Source of the DNA: Thermaceae bacterium
Lineage (GTDB): Bacteria; Deinococcota; Deinococci; Deinococcales; Marinithermaceae
Length of the DNA stretch: 64,000 nt
NCBI GenBank assembly: GCA_026985615.1
Contig: JALSQD010000058.1
Span: 27,463-91,462, forward strand
Reading direction: 5' to 3'
How positions within the stretch are numbered: the first letter of the stretch is position 1; each line of letters begins with the position of its first letter. Below the pieces are notes generated by a model. The model made no database searches. It saw only the letters and a list, made by a program, of their open reading frames with translations, and was not told the DNA's origin. The position numbers and the translations under genes were made by a program. Shown here in pieces: positions 8,450 through 16,123 of this stretch.

Positions 8450-9717
8450 GGATACACCCCCTGCATGTGCGTGGCCACGTTGATGCGGTCCACGCCCAAG
8501 ACGTACGAGGCCAGGCGCAGGTCAATCTCCTGGTCCTCGGCGTACTCACAGACCTCGCGCAGGGTCTGCGAGACCCGGCGCTGCATCGCTAGCCAAACCC
8601 GGTCGTCCGACCAGTTGAACATCGAAAAGTTCTGGACCCACTCTAGGTAGTCCATCGTCAGCCCCCCGCCGCCGACCAGCACGTCGGGGATCACCGGCAC
8701 GCCCCGCTGGCGCAGGTGCTCGTCGGCCTCGGCGGTGATCGCCCCCACGGCCGACTCGACCACGACTCCGGCGCGAACCTGCTCCACGTTTCCCTCGTGA
8801 AGCACGCCCTCCACCGCGGCCAGGATGAGGAAGTCTACCTCGAGCCCCACCAGCGCCTCGCGCCCGATGGTGTGGGCGCCGGAAAAACCCTCGACCCGGC
8901 CGGTCTCCTTGAAGTGGGCAAGCAGAGTTTTATGATCGAGTCCCTCGGGGTTGTAGACCGCGCCCCACTCGTCGGAGACGGCCACCACCCGGGCACCCGC
9001 CTCGGCGAAGAGGCGCACCACCGCGCGGCCGATTTTGCCGTAGCCCTGCACGGCCACGGTGCTCCCTTCGAGGCGCAGGTCCTTGAACTCGGCGAAGGTC
9101 TCCACCGCGTAGAGAACCCCACGCCCCACGGCCTCGCCACGCTTGGAAACGCCCCCGAGCTGCGGGGGCTTGCCGGTGACGACGCCAGGCTCGGTGAAAC
9201 CGCGATTGGTGGAGAAAGTGTCCATCATCCAGGCCATCTCGCGCTCACCAGTGCCCAAATCGGGCCCCAGGATGTCCTTGTCGGGGCCGATCACGTCCAC
9301 CAGTTCGGCGGCGTAGCGCCGGGTCAGACGCTCCAGCTCCCCCTTAGAAAGCCGCCGTGGGTCCACCGCCACCCCGCCCGCAGCCCCGCCGTAGGGCAGA
9401 TGAAAGATGGCCGATTGCACGGTGGCGATGGCCGCGAGCCCCACCGTCTGTCCCATCGAGACGCGCGGATGGAAGCGCACGCCTCCGCGGGCCGGACCGA
9501 GGGCGATGTTGTGGACGACGCGGTAGCCGCTGAAAAAATGAACCGTACCGTCGTCGAGCTGTACCGGTACGGTCAGTGCTACCGTTCTTCGGGGGTGGAT
9601 CAGGTACTCCACTGTCGCGGGATGGGCCTCCACCTGAGCCAGGGTTCGCTCCAGCTGCGCTAGGAAGTCGTGCCAGAGCCCCGGCTCGCCGGGAGGCCTG
9701 TAGGCGCTTTTGAGCAT
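8446..9717 (-). CDS. gdhA: Glutamate dehydrogenase homologue, regulatory (non-catalytic) subunit
   Basis: This 423-residue paralogue of the next gene keeps the overall GDH fold (GYGKIGRAV, MAWMMDTFS) but has lost all three active-site lysines. They are replaced by R77 (PARGG), Q101 (TVQSA) and A113 (GGAAGG), while D153 is kept. It therefore should not turn over glutamate itself, matching the known regulatory role of GdhA in Thermus. The chosen ATG at 9717 has GGAGGTG three bases upstream; an in-frame extension to 9984 overlaps the neighbouring prenyltransferase gene and lacks family similarity. It ends in an ATGA overlap with gdhB and follows the prenyl synthase gene by 34 bp. Confidence 0.93.
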   Translation of the reverse strand: MLKSAYRPPGEPGLWHDFLAQLERTLAQVEAHPATVEYLIHPRRTVALTVPVQLDDGTVHFFSGYRVVHNIALGPARGGVRFHPRVSMGQTVGLAAIATVQSAIFHLPYGGAAGGVAVDPRRLSKGELERLTRRYAAELVDVIGPDKDILGPDLGTGEREMAWMMDTFSTNRGFTEPGVVTGKPPQLGGVSKRGEAVGRGVLYAVETFAEFKDLRLEGSTVAVQGYGKIGRAVVRLFAEAGARVVAVSDEWGAVYNPEGLDHKTLLAHFKETGRVEGFSGAHTIGREALVGLEVDFLILAAVEGVLHEGNVEQVRAGVVVESAVGAITAEADEHLRQRGVPVIPDVLVGGGGLTMDYLEWVQNFSMFNWSDDRVWLAMQRRVSQTLREVCEYAEDQEIDLRLASYVLGVDRINVATHMQGVYP

Positions 9718-9751
9718 GGGCACCTCCTTGGTCTCGCCATGACGCTTGATC

Positions 9752-10711
9752 CTACTGCAACCGCTCGAGTTCCGCGAGGGCCAAACCTTCCAACGCCGCA
9801 CGCGCAGGCCCCTCGGGCAGGGCTGCAAGGGCCCGGCGAGCCTCCTCCACCCGTTCCTCGATGGCGGCCACCACACGAGCGGCCACACCGCTGACCTCAG
9901 CCAGCCTACGCAAGCGTTCCACGTCCCCAGGTTCGCGCCCGCGCCGCAAGAGGATCGGCTCCACCTCGTCGGGGTGCGCCTCAAGGAGCCAAAGAGCGAT
10001 GAGGGTCACCTTGCCCTCTCGTACGTCGCCCCCCACCGGCTTGCCAAGCCGGGCTTCCTCGCCCATGAGGTCGAGGTAGTCGTCGCGCATCTGGAAAGCC
10101 AGGCCGTAGGCGCGCCCGTAAGCGGCAAGCGCCTTGCGCAGGGTGCGAGGCGCATCGCCCAACAGGGCGGCCCCTTCGGTGGCCGCGCGCATGAGTGCGG
10201 CCGTCTTGCTCTCGATGATCCGGTAGTATTGCGCCTCGGAGTACTCGCGGTAGGCCGCCGCCTGAAACTGCAACACCTCGCCCTCTGCCAGCAGGCGCGC
10301 GGCCTCGGCGAAGAGGTGCACCAGCTCTACCCGGCCGGTCTCGGCCAGCAGGAAAAGTACCCGGCTGAGCAGATAGTCTCCGGAGAGCACGGAGACGGCG
10401 TTGCCGTACTTGCGAAAGGCCGCCTCGCGTCCGCGCCGCGTCTCGGCGTCGTCCACGAGGTCGTCGTGCAAGAGGGTAGCTGAGTGCAAGAGTTCCACCG
10501 CAAGGGCAAGCTCGAGCGCGTGCGGCACACCCCCCAACACCTCCGAAGCCAATAGGGCGAGCCGGGGGCGAATCCGCTTCCCCCCGGCCGTGATCAGGTC
10601 GTCCTCGATTAGTTGAATGAACTCGACGTCGGATCTGAGTAGCTCCCTGAGCCGCAGGTCGAACTCAGGGGGCAGAGTTGACGCGTCGGCAGCCACGAGT
10701 CGCTGGCTCAC
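9752..10711 (-). CDS. Trans-polyprenyl diphosphate synthase
   Basis: This 319-residue prenyl chain elongase has both aspartate-rich metal sites, DDLVDD at 83-88 (first motif) and QMRDDYLDLMG in the second half, plus GGKRIRP at 43-49 for isopentenyl diphosphate binding. It probably makes the long side chain of menaquinone, which fits its position upstream of respiratory and redox genes. Chain length cannot be read reliably, so an IspB/HepB-type name is not forced. It starts with GTG, and TAGAGT ends seven bases before it, pointing to a leaderless promoter inside the leftward cluster. Confidence 0.9.
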   Translation of the reverse strand: MSQRLVAADASTLPPEFDLRLRELLRSDVEFIQLIEDDLITAGGKRIRPRLALLASEVLGGVPHALELALAVELLHSATLLHDDLVDDAETRRGREAAFRKYGNAVSVLSGDYLLSRVLFLLAETGRVELVHLFAEAARLLAEGEVLQFQAAAYREYSEAQYYRIIESKTAALMRAATEGAALLGDAPRTLRKALAAYGRAYGLAFQMRDDYLDLMGEEARLGKPVGGDVREGKVTLIALWLLEAHPDEVEPILLRRGREPGDVERLRRLAEVSGVAARVVAAIEERVEEARRALAALPEGPARAALEGLALAELERLQ

Positions 10712-10744
10712 GTCGGATACTCTAACGCAAAACGGTGCCCGACC

Positions 10745-11188
10745 CTAGTGGATGACCAGCGGCTCGGCGAGCCGCTGCTCATAAACCGTGCCGTTCTGAC
10801 CGGTCACGGTGAACGCGGTGATGACGTAACTGCCCTCGGGCGGGTATGTAGAGAGCTCGAAGCTGTAGTTTACAGTGAAGGGCCCGCAGTCGGTAGTCAC
10901 CTCCTGCCCGCAACTCTCGACACGGAGCCCAGCGGAGAGCGAGCCCCCGTTCTGGAGCGCGAAGCTATTGACGACCCCGGCTGGCGAGCCCGGAAGGGTG
11001 TAAGCGTTCAGACTGAAGGTCAGGTTCCAAAGACCCGTGTTCGTGTTACGGGTCAGGGAACGGTCCCCAATGGCCAGGGACACTGTTGGGACACCGATCG
11101 GGTTCGTGTAGCTAAAGCTGCTGCACCCCGCCAGCACCAGCAGGGTTGCCGCGAGCGCAAAAAGACCAACCAAGACGTACTTCTTCAT
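10745..11188 (-). CDS. Small secreted lipoprotein of unknown function
   Basis: The product has 147 residues with a basic N-terminus (MKKYVLVG), a hydrophobic stretch and the lipobox LAGC, putting the lipidated cysteine at 22. The mature part is rich in Ser, Thr, Gly and Asn with two further Cys residues and a predicted beta-sandwich character; I do not recognise the family. The ATG at 11188 is preferred over the in-frame start at 11209 because GGAG is 8 bases upstream and because ATGA overlaps the rex stop by 4 bp. Tight coupling to rex suggests coordinated expression. Confidence 0.72.
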   Translation of the reverse strand: MKKYVLVGLFALAATLLVLAGCSSFSYTNPIGVPTVSLAIGDRSLTRNTNTGLWNLTFSLNAYTLPGSPAGVVNSFALQNGGSLSAGLRVESCGQEVTTDCGPFTVNYSFELSTYPPEGSYVITAFTVTGQNGTVYEQRLAEPLVIH

Positions 11189-11826
11189 CCCATCATCTCC
11201 TCTCGCCACCTTGGGTTCAGCATAAAGAACCCCAGCCGAGAAAGTCCAGCCATGAAGTCGACGTTCTCGACGGCGACCTCTTCGGGCAGGCTGAGCACGG
11301 TCGGAGCGAAGTTGAGGATGCCGCGAACGCCCGCGCGCACCAGGCGCTCGGCCACCGGCTGCGCCTGGGCCTCGGGCACGGTGAGCAACGCCACCTCGAC
11401 ATGGCGCGAACGCACGACCTCCTCAAGGCGGTCCATCGGTTCCACCTGCACCGGCCCCGCGGTACGACCGATTACCTCGGGGTTCACGTCGAAGCCGGCA
11501 ACGAGCTCGTAACCCTCAGCCAGGCCGGGGTAGTCGGCAAGGGCCTGCCCCAGCCGCCCCATGCCCACGATGATCAGACGCCACTTGCGCCCCAGGCCGA
11601 GGATCTGCCGCAACTCTCGCCGCAGTATCGGGACGGTGTAACCCACGCCACGGGTGCCGTAGCTCCCGAAGTAGGCCAGGTCCTTGCGCACCTGGAATGC
11701 GGTCACGCCGGTGAGTCGGGCGAGTTCCTCGCTCGAGGTCCGCACGCGCCCCGCCTCCTCCATGCGCTCGAGCGCCCGCAGGTAACGAACGATGCGGGTG
11801 ATGGTCGCGTCGGGAATCTTGGCCAC
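11185..11826 (-). CDS. rex: Redox-sensing transcriptional repressor Rex
   Basis: This 213-residue protein has the N-terminal winged helix (residues about 15-65, containing LARLTGVTAFQVRKDL and YFGSYGTRG) and a C-terminal Rossmann domain (VGMGRLGQALADY, GFDVNPEVIG) that senses the NADH/NAD+ ratio. Rex normally represses respiratory and fermentative genes when NADH is low. The start is GTG, embedded in the stop codon of the upstream SPOR gene (TAGTG, 1-bp overlap), and its stop overlaps the lipoprotein start. It sits in one leftward run with gdhAB and a quinone-type prenyl synthase, all of which touch the NAD(H) pool. Confidence 0.95.
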   Translation of the reverse strand: MAKIPDATITRIVRYLRALERMEEAGRVRTSSEELARLTGVTAFQVRKDLAYFGSYGTRGVGYTVPILRRELRQILGLGRKWRLIIVGMGRLGQALADYPGLAEGYELVAGFDVNPEVIGRTAGPVQVEPMDRLEEVVRSRHVEVALLTVPEAQAQPVAERLVRAGVRGILNFAPTVLSLPEEVAVENVDFMAGLSRLGFFMLNPRWREEMMG

Positions 11827-12617
11827 TAGCGCACCTCGACCACTTCAAAGCCAAGCGCCTCGAGCCGCGCCTTCCAGCCAGCTATCTCGGCGTCGTCTAC
11901 GGGACCCACCCAGACCTTCAGCCAGGGGCGTCGGTAGTTGAGCACCACCGGCCAGTTGTCCTCCTCACGCAGCTTGGCGACGATCGCGCGCGCCGAGTCG
12001 AGGCGCTTGAACGCGCCCACCTGCAGGTAGCGCCCGGTGGGCGGCGGGGTGTCACCGCGGTAGACCTGCGGCTCGTACTTCGCCAGCTGCGCAACCGCCC
12101 GCTCAGCCTCGGCGCGGTTGTTGTAGGGCCCTACAACCACCCGGGTGACGCGCCCCACCGGCTCGAGTCGCACGGGGTAGCCTCGGGTCTCCAGCTGCTC
12201 CGCGAGCGCCAACGCGTTGAGCGGGTTTCCAAAGGCCCCCACCGAAACGCGGAAGATGCCGGTGGGGTTCTCGGCAGGCTGTGCGGGAGCGGGCGCTGCA
12301 GGGGTCGACGGCTGTGCGGGGGTGGCCGGCTGCGCGGGCTCGGGCCGCACCGTCTCGGCGGGCGCCTGTGGCTCGGGCGCTTCGGGCAGGAGCGGAACAA
12401 CGGTCACCGGAGCGGTTTCCTCCGGCTGGGCCGGGGCCTCCAGCTGAGCGGGCGGCGTCTGGGGACGCGGCTGCTCCACCTGCGGCGCGGGCGCGGGGGC
12501 CGGCGTCCTGGCCTTGAAAGGGTTGACGCCGGTGAGGAAGAGCACGATACCCACGACGGTCACGGCGAAGACGGCAAAAATGAGTGCATCAATCCAATTA
12601 TCTCGCAACCAGCGCAT
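11826..12617 (-). CDS. Membrane-anchored protein with two SPOR domains
   Basis: This 263-residue protein has one N-terminal membrane helix (about residues 11-31), a Pro/Ala/Gln-rich linker (about 38-120) and two SPOR repeats (about 121-190, beginning FRVSVGAF, and 195-263, beginning YLQVGAF). SPOR domains bind denuded peptidoglycan glycans at division sites, so an envelope or cell-division role is likely. The region upstream of the start carries AAGGAGGG. It ends in a TAG that overlaps the rex GTG, and follows the TPR gene by 16 bp. Confidence 0.85.
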   Translation of the reverse strand: MRWLRDNWIDALIFAVFAVTVVGIVLFLTGVNPFKARTPAPAPAPQVEQPRPQTPPAQLEAPAQPEETAPVTVVPLLPEAPEPQAPAETVRPEPAQPATPAQPSTPAAPAPAQPAENPTGIFRVSVGAFGNPLNALALAEQLETRGYPVRLEPVGRVTRVVVGPYNNRAEAERAVAQLAKYEPQVYRGDTPPPTGRYLQVGAFKRLDSARAIVAKLREEDNWPVVLNYRRPWLKVWVGPVDDAEIAGWKARLEALGFEVVEVR

Positions 12618-12633
12618 AAACCCTCCTTCGGCC

Positions 12634-14142
12634 CTACTTCTTGATCAGGCTACGAGCCGGCTCGTAGCCAAGGTCCAGCGCCGCTTTCCAAGCGCGCTGC
12701 GCCTCGGACTCTCGGCCCAGGGCGTTCAGCGTCCAGCCGAGGTTGTACCAGGCTTCGGCGTTCTCGGGGTCCTCGAGCACCACCTGGGTCAGAATCTGCT
12801 CCGCGTCGCTGAAGCGCTTGACCGCGAGGTAGGCCGCGCCCAAGTTGAGCTTGGCCACCGGCGAGGGATCGAGCTGAACGGCGCGCTCGAGCGCCGGCAC
12901 CGCGGTGTCGAAGTCCTGGAGGGCGTAGGCAGCGAGCCCGAGCCACAGCCAGGCGTCGGCGCGGTCGGGCGCGAGGTCCACCGCCCGCAGGAGCAGGGCG
13001 CGGGCCTCGGCGTAGCGCCCGAGACGGTAGGCGCTCTTGCCAGCAATCAGCAGAGCGTCAGCCTTGACCGCCCCTTCAGAGGAGTCGGCGGCAAGTTGTG
13101 CATAGCGGTAGGCCTGCTTGTAGTCCTGCTTCTGGAAGTAGGCCGCCGCGAGCCCCACGAGGATCTTGGGTTCGGTGGGATTGACGCTGTAGGCCTTCTG
13201 GAAGGCGCGCAGCGCACGGTCGGGATCCCCGGCGCGCAACCAGCTGCTGCCCAGATCGTAATGGGCCTGCCAAAGCCGCGGGTCGAGGGCGCTAGCCTCC
13301 TCCAGGAGCTTCGCGGCCTTCTCCGGGTCGATGGCCTTAAGCAGCATCGCCTTCTTCAGGAGCAAGTTGGCGCGAATGGCCGGGTCCTGGGTGGCCTCGA
13401 GCGAGCGGTCGAGCTCGCGCAGGGCGCGGTCCACCAACCCCTGCCCCACGAAGATGTCGGCGAGAAGGTTGACCGCGGCTACGTTGCCGCGGTCCTTGTT
13501 GAGCACCTTGTAGAGGTAGGGAATGGCCTCCTTGGGCTTGCCCGCGAGCGAGAGGTTCTCGGCGATGAGGTAGAGGATCTCCTCGTCCTCACCCATCTTC
13601 TCCGCCGCCGTCATCAGCGTCTGCGCCGCCTGGTCGGGCTCACCCAGCTTGCGCTGGGCGGTCGCGAGCCCCAAGTAGGCGGGGCGGAGCACGTCGGGGG
13701 CGAGTTTCTGCTCTTCGCCCAGGGCGATGGCCCGCTGGAAGGCGGCCGCGGCCTCGTTCCAGCGGCCGCTGTCGGCGTAGGCCACGGCGAGGTTGTACCA
13801 GCCCTCGAATCGGTCCGGGAAGAGGCGGGTAACCTGGTCGAACTCGAAGAGCGCGCCCCGCAGGTCGCCCTTGCGGTACAGCGCCAGGCCGAGGCCGAAA
13901 TGGGCCTGGAAGTTCTGGTAGTCCAGCGCCAGCACGTCCTCGAAGACACGCGCGGCATCGTCGTAGCGCCCGGCGTCCAGGTAGGCCCGGCCCAGCGCCA
14001 CCATCGTGGGCAGATCGCCCGGCTGGCTCTTCAGCCGCGCCTCCAGGGCCGCAGGATCGGGGGCCTGCGCCGGGGGCGCCTGGCCGAAGACCGCACCGAA
14101 CCCCAATCCCAGCAGAAGAAAGGTGAACCACGTTGATTTCAT
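12634..14142 (-). CDS. Secreted or periplasmic TPR-repeat protein
   Basis: This 502-residue protein begins with a signal peptide (MKSTWFTFLLLGLGFGAVFG, cleavage predicted after AVFG or AVFGQA). The rest is about a dozen tetratricopeptide repeats, with clear signatures such as AWYNLGWTLNALGRESEA and AHYDLGSSWLRAGDPDRA. TPR arrays are protein-binding scaffolds; the export signal places this one outside the cytoplasm, and its operon partner is a SPOR protein, so an envelope assembly role is likely. GGGAGGAA at 14147-14154 is the ribosome site, and a sigma-70-type promoter lies at 14179-14208. Confidence 0.85.
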   Translation of the reverse strand: MKSTWFTFLLLGLGFGAVFGQAPPAQAPDPAALEARLKSQPGDLPTMVALGRAYLDAGRYDDAARVFEDVLALDYQNFQAHFGLGLALYRKGDLRGALFEFDQVTRLFPDRFEGWYNLAVAYADSGRWNEAAAAFQRAIALGEEQKLAPDVLRPAYLGLATAQRKLGEPDQAAQTLMTAAEKMGEDEEILYLIAENLSLAGKPKEAIPYLYKVLNKDRGNVAAVNLLADIFVGQGLVDRALRELDRSLEATQDPAIRANLLLKKAMLLKAIDPEKAAKLLEEASALDPRLWQAHYDLGSSWLRAGDPDRALRAFQKAYSVNPTEPKILVGLAAAYFQKQDYKQAYRYAQLAADSSEGAVKADALLIAGKSAYRLGRYAEARALLLRAVDLAPDRADAWLWLGLAAYALQDFDTAVPALERAVQLDPSPVAKLNLGAAYLAVKRFSDAEQILTQVVLEDPENAEAWYNLGWTLNALGRESEAQRAWKAALDLGYEPARSLIKK

Positions 14143-14178
14143 AGACGACTTCCTCCCGGTACCGACACTCTTTGCGTT

Positions 14179-14208
14179 ATTCTATCAGGATCTTCACTTC
14201 CGTCACAA
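14179..14208 (-). promoter_or_regulatory. Promoter for the TPR-SPOR-rex cluster
   Basis: On the minus strand TTGTGA (14203-14208) and TAGAAT (14179-14184) are separated by 18 bp. The resulting leader carries the GGGAGGAA ribosome site of the TPR gene. Confidence 0.7.
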
Positions 14209-14271
14209 GAAAAACGACGCGAGCGGCGCCCGCGGAGCCGGCGCGCACGCCGTGCTCGGGCGCCATTTTGC

Positions 14272-14300
14272 TTGACAGCGATCGCCTCTTTTGTTACATT
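14272..14300 (+). promoter_or_regulatory. Strong sigma-70-type promoter of the initiator tRNA gene
   Basis: Consensus TTGACA (14272-14277) and TACATT (14295-14300) are spaced by 17 bp. Transcription should begin a few bases before the tRNA 5' end at 14313. Confidence 0.9.
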
Positions 14301-14312
14301 GATCGTTGGCGA

Positions 14313-14390
<78 letters not shown>

Positions 14391-14394
14391 AACC

Positions 14395-14422
14395 GCGCGG
14401 CTCCGGCCGCGCGCCTTTTTTT
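14395..14422 (+). terminator. Terminator of the initiator tRNA gene
   Basis: A 7-bp stem GCGCGGC/GCCGCGC (14395-14401 and 14406-14412) with a 4-nt loop is followed by a run of seven T residues. Confidence 0.93.
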
Positions 14423-14435
14423 ATTGTTTGGAGCC

Positions 14436-14717
14436 TCACCACCACGAGCCAAAGCGTTCGCGCAGACGCTCCGCCCGCGCCCGCACCTCTGGGTCGCGGG
14501 CGGTACGGGCGTAGCTGTAACCGGTTAGGAACCAGCGTTCGGCCTCCCGCCCGCCAGCCTGCTCGGCCAGCTCGAGCGCCACCCGGGCCATGCGCGCGTC
14601 GCGCCGGGGCGAGGGCACCTCACCGGTCAGCTCCCCGAAGAGCGCCACCAGCGCCTTGGCACTTGTACTGCGCAAGGCCAAGCGCAGCCGTGTCTCGAAG
14701 GGTTCGTCGCTGAACAC
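14436..14717 (-). CDS. Small hypothetical protein
   Basis: The product has about 93 residues, is helical and rich in Arg, Glu and Ala, with no signal or membrane segment (C-terminal part AERLRERFGSWW). I do not recognise the family. The GTG at 14717 is chosen because TATTAT on the minus strand ends five bases upstream; an ATG at 14732 in the same frame is an alternative. It diverges from the gene at 14739, with the two -10 boxes overlapping. Confidence 0.5.
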   Translation of the reverse strand: MFSDEPFETRLRLALRSTSAKALVALFGELTGEVPSPRRDARMARVALELAEQAGGREAERWFLTGYSYARTARDPEVRARAERLRERFGSWW

Positions 14718-14738
14718 GGAGCATAATACCATGGAGTC

Positions 14739-14948
14739 ATGGACCCCAAAGCTGCCCTGCACGCCTTCCTGGACGACCCCGACGCCCAGACCCTGGCCGA
14801 GCTAGCCGAAGCGCTCGAAGATTGGCCCCCCGCCGGCAGGCTGCTCAAGCTGGCGGCACGGGCGGTCTTCGTGGAGGACGATCGTCTGCACAGCCTCCTC
14901 GACGAGGCCGCGAGCGAGGCGCGGCGGCTACTGGAGGCGGAGTCGTGA
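14739..14948 (+). CDS. Small hypothetical protein upstream of csaA
   Basis: This 69-residue acidic helical protein begins MDPKAALHAFLDDPD. No family is recognised. TACCAT ends exactly six bases before the ATG, so it is probably leaderless. Its TGA overlaps the GTG of csaA by 4 bp (GTGA), which supports it being real and cotranslated with csaA. Confidence 0.55.
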   Translation: MDPKAALHAFLDDPDAQTLAELAEALEDWPPAGRLLKLAARAVFVEDDRLHSLLDEAASEARRLLEAES

Positions 14949-15274
14949 CGGGGCTGGAGGCCTTCGAGGCACTGGACCTGCGCGTGGGACGAATCGTGCG
15001 GGCCGAACCCAACGAAAAGGCGCGCAAGCCCGCCTACAAGCTCTGGGTGGACCTCGGCCCCCTGGGCGTTCGCACCTCGAGCGCCCAGCTGACCGAGCTC
15101 TACACGCCGGAAGGTCTGCAGGGGCGGCTGGTAATCGCCGCCGTCAATCTGGGGGTTCGCCGCATCGCCGGCTTCTCCTCCGAGGTGCTCGTGCTGGGCG
15201 TGCCAGACGCCGAGGGGCGGGTAGTACTGCTCACACCCGAGCGCGAGGTACCGCCCGGAGGGCGGGTGTTCTGA
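14945..15274 (+). CDS. csaA: CsaA-like tRNA-binding-fold protein
   Basis: At 109 residues it has the length and fold of CsaA, a single tRNA-binding (EMAP/Arc1p-type OB) domain. Typical patterns are DLRVGRIVRAEPNEKARKPA and SSAQLTELY followed by IAGFSSEVLVLG. CsaA acts as an export-associated chaperone in Bacillus, while related domains bind tRNA in methionyl-tRNA synthetase; which applies here is unknown. The GTG start is coupled to the small upstream gene. Confidence 0.85.
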   Translation: MTGLEAFEALDLRVGRIVRAEPNEKARKPAYKLWVDLGPLGVRTSSAQLTELYTPEGLQGRLVIAAVNLGVRRIAGFSSEVLVLGVPDAEGRVVLLTPEREVPPGGRVF

Positions 15275-15275
15275 G

Positions 15276-16123
15276 ACGGCCGGGCACGCCCTCGACCTGA
15301 CGCGGCCGCTGCCGGGGCCGCCCGCGGACCTGGTGCTCGAGCGCCTGGGCTTCGAGGTGCTGCGGGTACTGCCGCCGGCGGGCGACGACCTGACGCGCTG
15401 GCAGCCCGAGCTGAACGAGGGCAAGGCCAGCGTAACCCTCGACCTCAAGAGCGCAGGCGGCCTCGACCGGCTGCTCGAGCTGGTGCAGGACGCGGCGGTG
15501 CTGCTCGAGTCGAACCGCGCCGGGGTGATGGAGCGGCTGGGGCTGGGTTACCCGATGTTGCGGGAGCGCAATCCCCGCCTGATCTACGTGCGCCTAGCCG
15601 GCCACCGCGACGACCCCGCCGCCCCGGGCCACGACCTCACCTACCTGGCGGCCGCGGGGCTTCTAGGCAGGCTGGCCTCGGCCTGGAACGAGACCCAGCT
15701 CGCCGACGTGAGCGGCGTGCTCTGGGCGGCGCTGGCAACGCTCGACGAGCTTAGCCAAGACGGTGAATTCTACAAGGTCTACCTGAGTGAGGTGGCGGCG
15801 TCTATGGCCACCCACCCATCCCCGGCTGGTGGCGCGCTCGTGGCCCACCGCGTCTACGAAGTGGCGGCGGGGCAGGTGGCGCTGGCAGCGCTCGAGCCCC
15901 ACCTCTGGGCGCGCATCTACCAGACCGCTGGCCGAGCCGACTGGCTCGACGCCGGCGGGAGTCCGCCCGCAAGGAAAGCCGCGTCTTTCGAGAACTGCGC
16001 GCCTTCTTCCACACACGCGATGCCGAGGCCTGGAAAACATGGGGCGCGAACGCAGCCTGCCCCCTGCGGGCCCCACGCCCCTACCAAGAAGCGCCGCTGA
16101 AGCTGCCTTGGCAGCACAGCTAG
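15276..16123 (+). pseudogene. CaiB/BaiF-type CoA-transferase family III gene, broken
   Basis: The frame contains family III patterns: ALDLTRPLPGPPADL, then LNEGKASVTLDLKS, MERLGLGYPMLRERNPRL and GHDLTYLAAAGLL. Two lesions are visible. The conserved N-terminal segment (about 15291-15330) lies upstream of the first usable start (GTG 15333), and no ATG/GTG/TTG is found in frame between the TAG at 15222 and it. Near 15953-15959 a base appears missing: the natural C-terminus (FRELRAFFHTRDAEAW, then EAPLKLPWQHS) continues in another frame to the TAG at 16121, while the original frame runs into low-quality sequence ending at 16100. At about 285 residues it is also shorter than typical members. A sequencing error at the second site cannot be excluded. 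Confidence 0.65.

Noticed and set aside
9718..9984. In-frame 89-codon N-terminal extension of gdhA
   Set aside because: It overlaps the prenyl synthase gene, lacks GDH similarity, and GGAGGTG supports the start at 9717.
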